This document shows positions 6,146 through 14,886 of a stretch of 64,000 nt of DNA, one piece after another. The stretch is from the NCBI RefSeq assembly GCF_000384035.1, contig NZ_KB913024.1, positions 501,317 through 565,316 of the forward strand. Direction: 5' to 3'. The stretch comes from Actinopolyspora mortivallis DSM 44261 (lineage in GTDB: Bacteria; Actinomycetota; Actinomycetes; Mycobacteriales; Pseudonocardiaceae). Both the position numbers and the translations under genes were made by a program. The notes below the pieces were generated by a model, which did no database searches, was not told the origin of the DNA, and was given only the letters and a program-made list of their open reading frames with translations. The stretch's first letter is position 1. Every line of letters starts with the position of its first letter.

Positions 6146-7582
6146 TCACTGTTCCACGAGAAGAGGTGCCAGGCGGCGAACACCGGTGTCGACCTCCGAG
6201 GCCGAGGCTGCGGCGACGTAACTGATCCGGACGCGTGCGGCGTTGCTCTCGGTGGGATAGTAGTTGTCTCCGCAGGTGAGGGCGACACCGTTTGCCAGCG
6301 CGGCGGCGGTGAGCTGTTCGCCGTCCAGATGCCCCGGCAGCGACACCCAGAGGTGGTAGCCGCCGCGCGGTCGAACGGCCAGGGCGTGCGGACCGAATGT
6401 CGCCTCCACGGCCTCGACGGCGACTTCCCGGCGCTGCCGCAGGGCCGAGCTGAGTGTGTTCAGCGCGCGCTTCCACCCCGAGGCGGTCATGACTTCGAGC
6501 GCCGTGTACTGCAAGGGGGCGGGAACGAACATCGTGTCGACGACGTGGGCGGAGCGAAGCTTCGTGACCACCGGACCACGGGCGGCCAACGCGCCGACGC
6601 GGAGATTCGGCGAGGTCACTTTGGTCAGTGACCGGACGTGGATGACGGTGCCGTCGGGGTCGTCGGCGATCATCGGAGGGGGAAGCTGTCCGGAGTCCGT
6701 GTGCGCGAGGTGCCGGGCGAAGTCGTCCTCGACGACGAACGCGGCGTGGTGGCGGGCTGTGGTTCGGATCTCGTGTCGGCGACGTTCGGACAGGCTCACT
6801 CCCACGGGGTTCTGGAACAGGGGCTGTACGATGACGACACGCGCTCCGGTGCGGGCGAGCGCCTGGTCCAGGTAGTCGGTGCGCAGCCCCTCCCGGTCGA
6901 GCGGAACCGGGATCGTCCGGAGGCCGGCGGCGCGGATGGCCGCTATCGTTCCCGGATAGGTCGGGGACTCGATGACGACCGGGTCGTTCGGCTGGCACAG
7001 GGCGCGTAGCGCGGTCGACAGGGCACTCTGCCCCGCGCCGCAGATGAGAACGTCGTGGCGACTGAGACCTCCACCGATGTCGGAGACGAACCAGTCGCGC
7101 AGTTCGGGGATTCCTCCGACGGGCGGGAACGCCCACGCCTGCGAACGTCGTCCGGCTCGGGACAGTGCGGTGCCGAGTCTGGTGAGTGGTTGCAGCTCGG
7201 GGTGTAGGTAGCCGCCGTTGAGGTCGACGACCTCGGGGCCCGAGGTGGCGAGCGTTCCCAGCAGCGCAGCCGTTTTGAATCCGCGGGCGGCGCCCGTCGG
7301 GGAGTCGAGACGGTTCGTCAGCTCCAGGGTCGCCTCCTGCCACGAGGTGCTGCCGGTGCGTGGGCTCGGCCGCGTCTCGGCCCGGAAGCTGCCCGATCCC
7401 GGCCGTGAGGTGATGAGTCCCCGCTGGGTGAGCAGCGCCAGCGATCGGGAAACCGTAGTAGCGCTGACCCCGAAGCGCCGCACGAGTTCGCGATGCGTCG
7501 GGAGGCGGCTACCGACCGGCATTTCCTCGATCTCACGAGCGAGAGTCTTGGCCATTTCGTGTGCACTGCTATCATCGGACAT
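6146..7582 (-). CDS. MocR/PdxR-type regulator: GntR HTH fused to PLP-dependent aminotransferase domain
   Basis: Residues 1-75 form a GntR winged helix (SRLPTHRELVRRFGVSATTV, then GLITSRPGSGSF). Residues about 110-478 form a class I aminotransferase-like domain, with the PLP-lysine segment SLTKVTSPNLRVG and the VVEDDF aspartates. MocR proteins use the second domain to sense amino acids or pyridoxal compounds, not to catalyse. It is exactly divergent from an EamA exporter gene, and the two start codons overlap (7582 minus, 7581 plus), so it probably controls that exporter and itself. D-cycloserine attacks PLP, so a gene of this type beside a cycloserine-like cluster could sense the product directly; that is inference. 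Confidence 0.85.
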   Translation of the reverse strand: MSDDSSAHEMAKTLAREIEEMPVGSRLPTHRELVRRFGVSATTVSRSLALLTQRGLITSRPGSGSFRAETRPSPRTGSTSWQEATLELTNRLDSPTGAARGFKTAALLGTLATSGPEVVDLNGGYLHPELQPLTRLGTALSRAGRRSQAWAFPPVGGIPELRDWFVSDIGGGLSRHDVLICGAGQSALSTALRALCQPNDPVVIESPTYPGTIAAIRAAGLRTIPVPLDREGLRTDYLDQALARTGARVVIVQPLFQNPVGVSLSERRRHEIRTTARHHAAFVVEDDFARHLAHTDSGQLPPPMIADDPDGTVIHVRSLTKVTSPNLRVGALAARGPVVTKLRSAHVVDTMFVPAPLQYTALEVMTASGWKRALNTLSSALRQRREVAVEAVEATFGPHALAVRPRGGYHLWVSLPGHLDGEQLTAAALANGVALTCGDNYYPTESNAARVRISYVAAASASEVDTGVRRLAPLLVEQ

Positions 7583-8486
7583 GGATACGTATCGTAGCAC
7601 TATCGACACTCGGCCGGTATCGCTACTGCCGAAGCCGAACGGGACGCTGTTCGCCGCGCTCGGCGTCCTGGGTTTCTCCCTGAGTTTCCCGGGCACCGTG
7701 TGGGCGCTGGACGGGTTCGGCCCCTGGAGCGCCACCGGAGTTCGCGGTGTGCTCGCCGCCGTCATAGCGGCCGTGGCTCTCCTGACGACGCGGGCACCCC
7801 TGCCGGGCCGCTCCGACTGGCCCGGTCTCGCCGTCGTCGCGGGGGGATGCGGACTCGGGTTCCCCCTGCTGACGACCCTCGCGCTGCAGACCGCGTCCAC
7901 GGCGCACTCGGCGGTGGTCATCGGGGCGCTCCCGATGGCGACGGCGATGATCTCCGCCCTGCGAACACGCCGCCGCGAACCGACCACGTTCTGGGCCGCG
8001 GCCGGGGTCGGTGGTGCTACCGTCATCGTGTTCACGCTCCTGCAGAACCGGGGGCAGCCGACGGTCGCCGACCTCTACCTCTTCGGTGCCCTCCTCGTCT
8101 GCGCGGCCGGTTATGCCGAGGGAGGACGCCTGTCGGCGCACATGCCGGGCTGGCGCGTCATCGCCTGGGGAGTCGTGCTCGCCGCTCCGGTCAACATCGT
8201 GGTGTCCGCGTGGGCGCTGCCGTCCGAACCGGTGCACCTCACGGCGAAGGCTCTCGTCGGGCTGGCCTACATCGCCGCCGTGTCGCAGTTCGGGGCGTTC
8301 GTCGTCTGGTATCGAGGTATGGGCCTCATCGGTGTGACGAGGGCGAGCCAGCTCCAGCTCGCCCAGCCACTGCTGACACTCGTGTGGTCCGTACTCCTGC
8401 TCGGTGAACACTTCAGCGCGGCCGTACCACTGACCACAGTAATCGTGCTCACCTGCATTGTCGTCACGCAACGTGTCAAGAAATGA
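7581..8486 (+). CDS. EamA/DMT-superfamily transporter, possible antibiotic exporter
   Basis: The 301-residue product is almost wholly hydrophobic, with about ten predicted membrane helices arranged as two EamA repeats of five (first begins GTLFAALGVLGFSLSFPGTV; second begins near residue 150). EamA proteins export small polar metabolites and amino acids. It is divergent from the MocR gene and lies 1.5 kb from the dcs-type operon. In the Streptomyces lavendulae cycloserine cluster a membrane protein gene, dcsJ, contributes resistance; this is the only candidate for that role in the window. The ATG at 7581 overlaps the start of the divergent gene; a GTG at 7617 is an alternative start that would leave more room for a promoter. 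Confidence 0.8.
   Translation: MDTYRSTIDTRPVSLLPKPNGTLFAALGVLGFSLSFPGTVWALDGFGPWSATGVRGVLAAVIAAVALLTTRAPLPGRSDWPGLAVVAGGCGLGFPLLTTLALQTASTAHSAVVIGALPMATAMISALRTRRREPTTFWAAAGVGGATVIVFTLLQNRGQPTVADLYLFGALLVCAAGYAEGGRLSAHMPGWRVIAWGVVLAAPVNIVVSAWALPSEPVHLTAKALVGLAYIAAVSQFGAFVVWYRGMGLIGVTRASQLQLAQPLLTLVWSVLLLGEHFSAAVPLTTVIVLTCIVVTQRVKK
7584..7622. promoter_or_regulatory. Candidate MocR operator region
   Basis: The segment holds the 10-base palindrome GATACGTATC (7584-7593) and three related hexamers: GTATCG (7589-7594), CTATCG (7600-7605) and GTATCG (7617-7622). MocR regulators typically bind short direct or inverted repeats beside their own start. The position at the divergent start point is suggestive; no binding data. 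Confidence 0.4.
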
Positions 8487-8629
8487 CACCCTCGGTGTCG
8501 CGGGCGGTGATCCCGCTGGTCCCGCGGCGCGGGAACGGACGGAAGTTCCGGTTCGGCCTCCTCCGGGGTCGGCCGGAACACGGTGCCGTGGGTGTCGAAC
8601 TCCGTGGTCGAGGAAGGTGTTGACGGGAT

Positions 8630-9090
8630 ATGCCGGGTCTTGTCGAACGTCTGGTACCCGACGAGCTCTGGGAACTGTTCCGGGAGGTCGTTCCCCCGAA
8701 GGTGGTGAGACGGCCGCAGGGCGGAGGACGACGTCGCGCCGATGACCGGGAAGTGCTGGCGGCGATCGTGTTCGCGGCCGTCACCGACTGCGCCTGGCGG
8801 CAGCTGCCCCCGGTTTTCGGCGCGTGCTGGCCCACCGTCTACCGGCGTTTCGTGGAGTGGAGCCAGGACCGCGTGTGGACGCGATTACACCGGGTGTGTC
8901 AGGAGCGGCTCGACGAGCGGGAGGACTCGGAGTGGTCGCGGCGAGCCCTCGACTCCATCAGGCGGCGTGGGACGAGGGCGGGCACCAGCCGGGCCGAAAC
9001 CCTCTCCCGTTGAGAACCACCCCGGAAGTCGGGGAGGACTTCACCGGCGACAACGAACCGTTGTCGCCGGGCGAGGGCGTGGTGCCGGGA
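8630..9090 (+). pseudogene. Truncated IS5-family transposase remnant
   Basis: The first 115 codons carry the IS5-type N-terminal domain (DELWELFREVVPP, then AIVFAAVTDCAWRQLP and VYRRFVEWSQDRVWTRLH). The frame then breaks at RRALDSIRRRG, where the catalytic domain should begin. A shifted frame continues briefly with AGPKPSPVENHPGSRGGLHR, matching the usual GP-NP-x-DRGKPGSK-HL stretch, then decays. The C-terminal DDE residues are missing, so no transposase activity is expected. It separates the EamA gene from the dcs-type operon and marks past insertion or rearrangement there. Confidence 0.75.
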
Positions 9091-9091
9091 A

Positions 9092-9541
9092 CTACCCGAG
9101 CGGGATGTCGACGCCGTACTCGTCCCCGGTTCGGGGACCGTGGATGCGCCGATCCGTTTCGGGGATGGCGACGTCGTTGATGCTCGCCTCGCGGCGCCGC
9201 ATGAGGCCACGCTCGTCGAACTCCCACAGTTCGTTGCCGTAGCTGCGCCACCACTGGCCTTCCGTGTCGTGGCACTCGTACTGGAAACGGACGGCGATCC
9301 GATTCCCGTGGAAACTCCAGAGGCTCTTGCGCAGCGCGTAGTCCAGTTCGCGCTCCCACTTCCGCGTCAGGAAAGCGAGGATCTCCTCGCGGCCGCGGAC
9401 GAACGTCTCCCGGTTTCGCCACGTCGAGTCCGGTGTGTAGGCCGGTGCCACCCGGTGCGGATCGCGGGTGTTCCATGCGTCCTCAGCCGTCTGGACCGCG
9501 AGGCCCTGCTCGACGCGGCGGAGAGGCTCTTCTACGAGCAA
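9092..9541 (-). CDS. DUF1348 / NTF2-like protein, N-terminus probably lost
   Basis: From the sequence [20 protein letters not shown] onwards this matches the DUF1348 branch of the NTF2-like (SnoaL) fold: [36 protein letters not shown], and [12 protein letters not shown]. Members are small alpha/beta-barrel proteins of uncertain function. Normal DUF1348 proteins begin with about 15 residues rich in Pro and Phe before this point. Here the frame instead runs into sequence antisense to the TetR gene, and the only start is a TTG at 9541 without a good ribosome site. The gene appears truncated by deletion of the divergent promoter region. Confidence 0.6.
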   Translation of the reverse strand: MLVEEPLRRVEQGLAVQTAEDAWNTRDPHRVAPAYTPDSTWRNRETFVRGREEILAFLTRKWERELDYALRKSLWSFHGNRIAVRFQYECHDTEGQWWRSYGNELWEFDERGLMRRREASINDVAIPETDRRIHGPRTGDEYGVDIPLG

Positions 9542-10024
9542 GGCGTCCAGGCGGTCGGCATGGACGAGGTTCGTGCGGCATCCGGTCTCCCGCTGAAGCG
9601 GATCTACCGGTTCTTCGCGGCGAAGGAGGACCTCGTGGTGGCGATGCTCGAACGTCGCGACCAGCGGTGGAGAGCAAGCCTGACCGCCCGCGTGGAGCCG
9701 ATCGCGGATCCCCGTGAGCGTGTGCTCGCGATCTTCGACTGGCTTGCCGAGTGGTTCGCAGAACCTGGCTTCCGCGGATGTGCCTGGATCAACGTCAACG
9801 GTGAACTGGGCCCGTCGTCCGAGGCGGTGCTGGCCGAAGTCCGGTCACACAAGCAGGCATTCCACGACCAGATCGCGGCGTGGGTCCACGCCACCGGGAT
9901 GCCGGTGGTCGAACCGGTTTTCCTGCTCGCCGAAGGAGCCATCGTGACGGCCGGCATCAGAGGTGACCCCGCCCCGGCCCGTCAGGCGCGCGCAGCCGTC
10001 GCGACACTGCTCGGAACACCCTGA
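9455..10024 (+). CDS. TetR-family regulator, start region damaged
   Basis: The helix-turn-helix is clear ([20 protein letters not shown], then [19 protein letters not shown]), followed by a ligand domain of about 120 residues (REGC-like [13 protein letters not shown]). No ATG precedes the HTH; the nearest in-frame start is a GTG at 9455, without an obvious ribosome site and about 86 bases inside the oppositely oriented DUF1348 frame. TetR and DUF1348 genes are often divergent neighbours, so the overlap most likely results from loss of the segment between them. The protein may be inactive or poorly expressed. Confidence 0.6.
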   Translation: MRIAGVPCVLSRLDREALLDAAERLFYEQGVQAVGMDEVRAASGLPLKRIYRFFAAKEDLVVAMLERRDQRWRASLTARVEPIADPRERVLAIFDWLAEWFAEPGFRGCAWINVNGELGPSSEAVLAEVRSHKQAFHDQIAAWVHATGMPVVEPVFLLAEGAIVTAGIRGDPAPARQARAAVATLLGTP

Positions 10025-10037
10025 TCCCGGCCCCACG

Positions 10038-10961
10038 TCACCAGTCCCCCGCCCGCGACACCTGGGTGTGCAGACGTTCGAGCAGCGCCCGGGCGAACCG
10101 CAGCGCGCTGCCCTCGGCGAAGGGAAGGTTGAGCGAGGGTTCGCACAGCTCCAGTTCCAGAACCAGCGGCTTGCCGTCGTCCCCGCGGACCAGGTCGACA
10201 CGCCCGTAGAGCGGCGGGTTCTCCAACTCCAGGTGCACCTGCGCGGCACGGAGCGCGGCTTCGGCCACGGCGAGTTCGTCCTCGTCGGCGTGCCGTGCCC
10301 CACGACTTTCGAACGTGGGCACGTTCACCGTACCGTCCGGCAGGAGCATGGCGCTCTTGCTGATGGCGTGACTGTGGACGCCCCCGAAACAGCTCAGGTT
10401 GGTTTCGCTGTTCCGGTCGACCGAGTCCATGTAGGGCTGCATCATGACGTGACCGCCGTTGCCGACCAACTGCTCGACGTGCGCGGCTGCCTCGACGACC
10501 TGCGAACGGGAAAAACGCCGCACGTTCTTCGAGTAGGCACCGATCGTGGGCTTCTCGACGATTTCCTCGGTGCCCGGATGCGCGGAGAAGAACTCCCGCA
10601 CTGCCGACAGCGGGTCCACACCGGGGCCGACGAACTCGGTCGGCACGGTCGGTACCCCGCCGGCGGCGAGATCGGTCAGGTAGCGCTTGTCACAGTTCCA
10701 ACGCACGACGGGCAGGGGGTTGTGCAGGTGCGTGACCTCGGTGACCCGTTCGCACCACGCCAGGAACTCGCGGGGGCGGTCCATGTAGGTCCAGGGGGAG
10801 CGCAGCAGGACGGCGTCGAAACAGGACCAGTCGGTGGAGGGATCTTTCCAGTCACACACCTCGGTTTTCACACCGATCTCCTGACACGCCTCCGACAACA
10901 GGGGCATGTCGTAATCGACCGGCAGACTCTCTTGGTCGGTGACCAGGGCGACACTTCTCAT
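10038..10961 (-). CDS. dcsG: ATP-grasp ligase, DcsG-like (O-ureido-D-serine cyclo-ligase)
   Basis: This 307-residue ATP-grasp protein has an N-terminal pre-ATP domain (VALVTDQES), the lysine loop EEIVEKPTIGAYSKNV, and a C-terminal metal-binding stretch LYGRVDLVRGDDG followed by VLELELCEPSLNL. In the cycloserine pathway DcsG uses ATP to close the isoxazolidinone ring from O-ureido-D-serine. The assignment rests on fold plus position: it is the last gene of an operon whose other members match dcsA to dcsE in order. The ATG at 10961 was chosen over a TTG at 10973. It converges with the TetR gene with only 13 bases between. Confidence 0.82.
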   Translation of the reverse strand: MRSVALVTDQESLPVDYDMPLLSEACQEIGVKTEVCDWKDPSTDWSCFDAVLLRSPWTYMDRPREFLAWCERVTEVTHLHNPLPVVRWNCDKRYLTDLAAGGVPTVPTEFVGPGVDPLSAVREFFSAHPGTEEIVEKPTIGAYSKNVRRFSRSQVVEAAAHVEQLVGNGGHVMMQPYMDSVDRNSETNLSCFGGVHSHAISKSAMLLPDGTVNVPTFESRGARHADEDELAVAEAALRAAQVHLELENPPLYGRVDLVRGDDGKPLVLELELCEPSLNLPFAEGSALRFARALLERLHTQVSRAGDW

Positions 10962-11022
10962 GGGCTGATCCAATCCTGGGCGAACAGTGGTTTCCGGGCG
11001 GAGAAGTCCGTGACGGAACGAG

Positions 11023-11769
11023 TCACCACGGCACGGTTTCTCCCATGTGCACGTAGCTGCCGGTCGGGCCGTCGCTGTCGAGCAGTGCCATGCGCACGCT
11101 CGTCGCGGCGCCGTCCGCGACGTCGAGGTCCCCGCCGCCCTCGTTCATGTCGGTCCTGGTGTAACCCGGATGCACGGAGTTGACCTTGATCGGCGTGTCG
11201 CGCAGCTCGAAGGCCACATGCACCGTCCAGGAGTTGACCGCACTCTTCGAGGCGCTGTAGGCGGGAAGCGACTTGAACGTGGAACTGTACGTGTAGGATT
11301 CGGTGTCGCTGTGCCTGGTCAACGAACCGAGCAAACTGGAGACGTTGACGATACGTCCCGCCTCGGACCGGCGGATCAGCGGCAGGAAGGACGAGGTGAC
11401 CCCGACGAGACCGAACAGGTTGACCTCGAACGTCTCGCGCCACTGACGCAACGGCTGCTCCGAGGGGTTTCTGCCGTACTTCTCGACGCGGCTTCCCGCG
11501 TTGTTGACCAGGATGTCGAGGCGGCCGTGTTCGTCTTCGACGTCGGCGACGGCGGCGGAAACGCTGTCCGCGCTCGTCACGTCCAGCACGAGGGGCTCGA
11601 CCTCCAGACCGGATTCCCGCAGTTTCCTCGCCGCTTCGACGGTCGGGTCGTGAGCGCGTCCGGAGAGGAGAACACGAACTCCCTTTTCCGCGAGCTGACG
11701 TGCGGTTTCGAATCCGATTCCTCGGGTGGCTCCGGTCACGAGAGCCGTCTTCGGGCCGTACTCGGACAC
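11023..11769 (-). CDS. Short-chain dehydrogenase/reductase inside the cycloserine-type operon
   Basis: Classical SDR of 248 residues: the cofactor motif TGATRGIGFETA lies at residues 13-24, NNAG near residue 90, the catalytic Ser in IVNVSSLLGS, and YSASK near residue 175. The GTG at 11769 has GGAGG six bases upstream. It lies between the dcsE-like and dcsG-like genes with small gaps (47 and 61 bases), so it is probably cotranscribed. No established step of D-cycloserine synthesis needs an SDR. It may act in supply, resistance or tailoring, or be a passenger; substrate is unknown. Confidence 0.85.
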   Translation of the reverse strand: MSEYGPKTALVTGATRGIGFETARQLAEKGVRVLLSGRAHDPTVEAARKLRESGLEVEPLVLDVTSADSVSAAVADVEDEHGRLDILVNNAGSRVEKYGRNPSEQPLRQWRETFEVNLFGLVGVTSSFLPLIRRSEAGRIVNVSSLLGSLTRHSDTESYTYSSTFKSLPAYSASKSAVNSWTVHVAFELRDTPIKVNSVHPGYTRTDMNEGGGDLDVADGAATSVRMALLDSDGPTGSYVHMGETVPW

Positions 11770-11816
11770 GTCGTCCTCCGTTCGTTGGAGCAGAAGGCCT
11801 GTGAGGTGTTTTTTCG

Positions 11817-12932
11817 TCAGCCCACCGACAGGAATTTGGAGATCGGGGGGCCGAACCGGTCCGGGTCGGAGAGGAAGGCGTCGTGCCCCTGCGGGGAGTC
11901 GACGGGGAGGAACTGGACGTCGGTTCCCCCCGAACTCAGCCCCGCGGCGATGTCGTGCTGCTGGCGCAGGGGGAAGAGGATGTCGGTCTCCACACCGATG
12001 ACCAGGGCTTTCTCCAGGTTCATCCCGGACAAAGCCTCACCGGTGGTGCTCCCGCACGACTCACCCAGGTCGAACTGGTCCATGCAGTAACTCAGGTAGA
12101 GGTAGCTGTTGGGGTCGAAACCACGCAGGAACCGGTGGGCGTGTGATTCCAGGAAACTCTCCACCTCGAAGTCCGGGGCGAACGGCTCGTCGGTGGTGCG
12201 CGGGTCCCGCTCGGTACGTGCCCGGCCGAAACGGCCCTCCCACTCCTGTGGGGAGCGATAGGTGATCATGCCGAGTTTCCGTGCCGTGAGCATGCCGTGT
12301 CGGGGATAGCTCTCCGCGTCGTAGTGACCCCGGTTCCAGTGTGGGTCACAGCGGATGGCCTCGCGTTGCAGGGACCGGAACGCGATCGAGAACGGAAGCG
12401 CGTGCACCGCTCCGGAGACGTTGATGTGGGTACGCGCGATACCGGGGTGTCGAGCCAGCAGGGACAGCGCACTCATCGCCCCCATGGAGGTTCCTATGAC
12501 ACAGGCGAGACGGTCGAATCCCAACGCGTGCACGGTGCTGGCCGCCGCGTCAGCGATGTCCTCGATGCGCAGGGACGGGAAGTCGAGCCGATAGCGCTCG
12601 CCCGTTCGTGGGTCGATCGAGGCCGGGCCGGTGGAACCCTTGCAGCTGCCCAACGAGTTGACGCAGACGACGTACCAGCTGTTCGTGTCGATGGGTTTTC
12701 CCGGACCCAGCATGGCCTCCCACCAGCCCGGGCTGGGATCGTCCGCGTGCGAAGCCGGGTGCGCGTCGGCCGAGAGCCCCGTGAGGATGAGGATGACGTT
12801 GTCCCGCGCCGCGTTCAGCCGTCCCAGAGCTTCGTAGGCGATCCGGGCGCCGTGCAGGGTTCCTCCCCGGCGCATCGCGAATCCCTCGGGGAGGTCGACG
12901 AAACGAGTGGCCGGAGGGACGAATTCCTTCAT
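11817..12932 (-). CDS. dcsE: DcsE-like serine O-acetyltransferase (MetX/homoserine acetyltransferase fold)
   Basis: A 371-residue alpha/beta hydrolase of the MetX family. The nucleophile elbow is GTSMGAMSAL, the Asp is in GVETDILFPL, and the His is in QGHDAFLSD. DcsE in Streptomyces lavendulae uses this fold to acetylate L-serine, giving the substrate for DcsD. The neighbours fix the assignment; in isolation this could be read as homoserine acetyltransferase. The ATG at 12932 overlaps the stop of the dcsD-like gene by four bases, implying coupled translation, so the longer upstream reading frame is not used. Confidence 0.85.
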   Translation of the reverse strand: MKEFVPPATRFVDLPEGFAMRRGGTLHGARIAYEALGRLNAARDNVILILTGLSADAHPASHADDPSPGWWEAMLGPGKPIDTNSWYVVCVNSLGSCKGSTGPASIDPRTGERYRLDFPSLRIEDIADAAASTVHALGFDRLACVIGTSMGAMSALSLLARHPGIARTHINVSGAVHALPFSIAFRSLQREAIRCDPHWNRGHYDAESYPRHGMLTARKLGMITYRSPQEWEGRFGRARTERDPRTTDEPFAPDFEVESFLESHAHRFLRGFDPNSYLYLSYCMDQFDLGESCGSTTGEALSGMNLEKALVIGVETDILFPLRQQHDIAAGLSSGGTDVQFLPVDSPQGHDAFLSDPDRFGPPISKFLSVG

Positions 12933-13930
12933 AAGCCTGTTCCCCCTCGGGGACGGGATCCGTGCGGTTCGGTGTCGAGAGAGGCCAACCACTCGTCGTC
13001 GGAGCCTTCGTTCGTTCCTTCGAACAGGAACGTGGAAAGATAGCGCTCGCCGGTGTCCGGCAGCATCGCGAGCAGGACCGCCCCCTCGGAGGCGCTCTCC
13101 GCGACACGCAGCGCTGTGGCGACGGTGGCACCCGCGGAGATGCCGGTGAAGATCCCCTCCTCCGCGGCGAGTCGGCGAGCGGTGTCGCGGGCCACCACTT
13201 CGTCGCAGGTCAGCAGTTCGTCGATGACGCTTGGGTCGAGCACCTCGGGTACGAAGTTCGGAGCGAGACCCTGGATCCTGTGCACGTTCCACTCGTTGCC
13301 GGCCAGCACCGCTGCGTTCTCCGGTTCGAAGGCGGTGACCCGCACATCGGGGCGAGCGCGTTTCAGCATCTGACCGACTCCGGTCACCGTTCCGCTGGTG
13401 CCGAAGCCGGTGACGAAGTGGTCCAACCGCTTTCCGGCGAAGTCACCGAGGATCTCCGAGGCCGTGGTCTCCCTGTGGTACGCCGGGTTCGCCGGGTTCT
13501 CGAACTGTCTGGGGCGGAACCAGCCGTGTTTCTCCGCCAGGGCGTCCGCCCTGCGATTGCCTCCCGCACTGCCCTCGGAGCCGGGGAACAGGATGACCCT
13601 GCCGCCGTAGGCACGGATGAGTTTGCGCCGTTCCGTCGAGTAGGTGTCGCCCATGACCGCCACGAACCGGTAACCGCGCGCGGCGGCCACCATCGCCAGG
13701 GCGATTCCCACGTTGCCGGAGGTGCACTCCACGATCGTGCCGTTGGGTTCCAGCTCGCCCCTGGCCTCGGCGTCGAGAACGACGGAGAGCGCCAGCCGGT
13801 CCTTCACCGAGCCACCGGGATTGAACGACTCGGCCTTCACATAGAGCGTGACGTGCTCGGGGGCGATCCTGTTGAGCCTGACCACGGGCGTGCGACCGAC
13901 CGTGTCGAGAATGCTGTCATGGATAGGCAT
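12929..13930 (-). CDS. dcsD: DcsD-like O-ureido-L-serine synthase (CysK homologue)
   Basis: This 333-residue fold type II PLP enzyme has the Schiff-base lysine in FNPGGSVKDRLA (Lys43) and the phosphate-binding GTSGTVTGVG loop. The substrate loop reads ECTSGNVGIA, where cysteine synthases have EPTSGNTGIA; the Cys and Val changes fit a changed substrate. DcsD replaces the acetyl group of O-acetylserine with hydroxyurea. The C-terminus is extended by about 25 Gly/Arg/Pro-rich residues. It overlaps the upstream dcsC-like gene by 14 bases and the downstream dcsE-like gene by four. Confidence 0.87.
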   Translation of the reverse strand: MPIHDSILDTVGRTPVVRLNRIAPEHVTLYVKAESFNPGGSVKDRLALSVVLDAEARGELEPNGTIVECTSGNVGIALAMVAAARGYRFVAVMGDTYSTERRKLIRAYGGRVILFPGSEGSAGGNRRADALAEKHGWFRPRQFENPANPAYHRETTASEILGDFAGKRLDHFVTGFGTSGTVTGVGQMLKRARPDVRVTAFEPENAAVLAGNEWNVHRIQGLAPNFVPEVLDPSVIDELLTCDEVVARDTARRLAAEEGIFTGISAGATVATALRVAESASEGAVLLAMLPDTGERYLSTFLFEGTNEGSDDEWLASLDTEPHGSRPRGGTGL

Positions 13931-14771
13931 GAGGGAACCGTCCTTCGTAGACGAATGCCGCCGGGCCTGTCAGCAGGACCGGGGCGGCCGGGTCCGGCCA
14001 GTTGACGTGAAGTTCTCCTCCGGGCAGGGAGACGGAAACCGCGCCGTCGAGGAGTCCGCGTCGTATCAGCGCCGCCACTGCGGCACAGGCACCACTGCCG
14101 CACGAGCGGGTCTCACCCGCCCCGTACTCGTACACCCGCAGTCGGACGTGATCCCGTGTCACGACTTCGGCGAACCCGACGTTGACCGTGGGTGGGGACA
14201 GGGGTGATCTCTGCAGCGCCGATCCCGCTCCGGCGACCGGTGCGGTGTCGACGTCGGCGACTTCGACCACCGCGTGCGGGTTACCGAGGCGGACGGCGGT
14301 GAAACGCAGGCGCGGACCGTCGTCCAGGTCGACCTCGTGGGCCTCCCCGACACCCGGACCACGGCGGTGGTCCGCAACGAACCGTGGTGTGCCCATGTCG
14401 ACGGTGAAGGTGTACTCGTCCAGCACCTCCACCGTGTGCGTACCCGACGGACTGTCGAGAGCGAAGCGGGGACCCGCTGCCAGTCCCTCCCGAAGAAGCC
14501 AGGCTGCGATGCAGCGTGCTCCGTTCCCGCACTGTCGCGAGGGCGCCCCCTCGGCCGTCCGGATGTCGAAGGAGGCGACGGCCTCGGCGCTCCGAGGAGC
14601 CTGGACACCGAGGATCATGTCGCAACCGACTCCCGTGTGACGGTCGGCCAACGCCCGGCACACCTCCGGCGACGGGGGGTCCGCGTTGCGCAGGTCGAGC
14701 AGCACGAAGTCGTTGCCCGCACCGTGCATCTTGCTGAAACGAAGTTCCGATGAGTTCCTGAGCGATTCCAT
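13917..14771 (-). CDS. dcsC: DcsC-like O-ureidoserine racemase (DapF homologue)
   Basis: This 284-residue protein has the duplicated DapF fold with both catalytic cysteines present: Cys81 in RQCGNGARC and Cys224 in RSCGSGACA. It is therefore a PLP-independent epimerase or racemase. DcsC turns O-ureido-L-serine into the D form, which DcsG cyclises. DapF itself would act on LL-diaminopimelate, but location between arginase-like and CysK-like genes strongly favours the cycloserine role. The ATG at 14771 gives the normal MHGAGNDF distance from the N-terminus. Confidence 0.87.
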   Translation of the reverse strand: MESLRNSSELRFSKMHGAGNDFVLLDLRNADPPSPEVCRALADRHTGVGCDMILGVQAPRSAEAVASFDIRTAEGAPSRQCGNGARCIAAWLLREGLAAGPRFALDSPSGTHTVEVLDEYTFTVDMGTPRFVADHRRGPGVGEAHEVDLDDGPRLRFTAVRLGNPHAVVEVADVDTAPVAGAGSALQRSPLSPPTVNVGFAEVVTRDHVRLRVYEYGAGETRSCGSGACAAVAALIRRGLLDGAVSVSLPGGELHVNWPDPAAPVLLTGPAAFVYEGRFPHAYP

Positions 14772-14886
14772 GCGTGTGGAGTCCCGGGACGAGACGGATC
14801 GGATCCCCGGTGTCGGGACTGCCCCCGGTGCGCTCGCGCCACGGGTTCGGCGGGACGACGGTCAGTCCCGGACGCGGGGTTCCCGG

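Noticed and set aside
9140-9454. Long N-terminal extension of the TetR frame
   Set aside because: It is antisense to conserved DUF1348 sequence and has no protein-like character.
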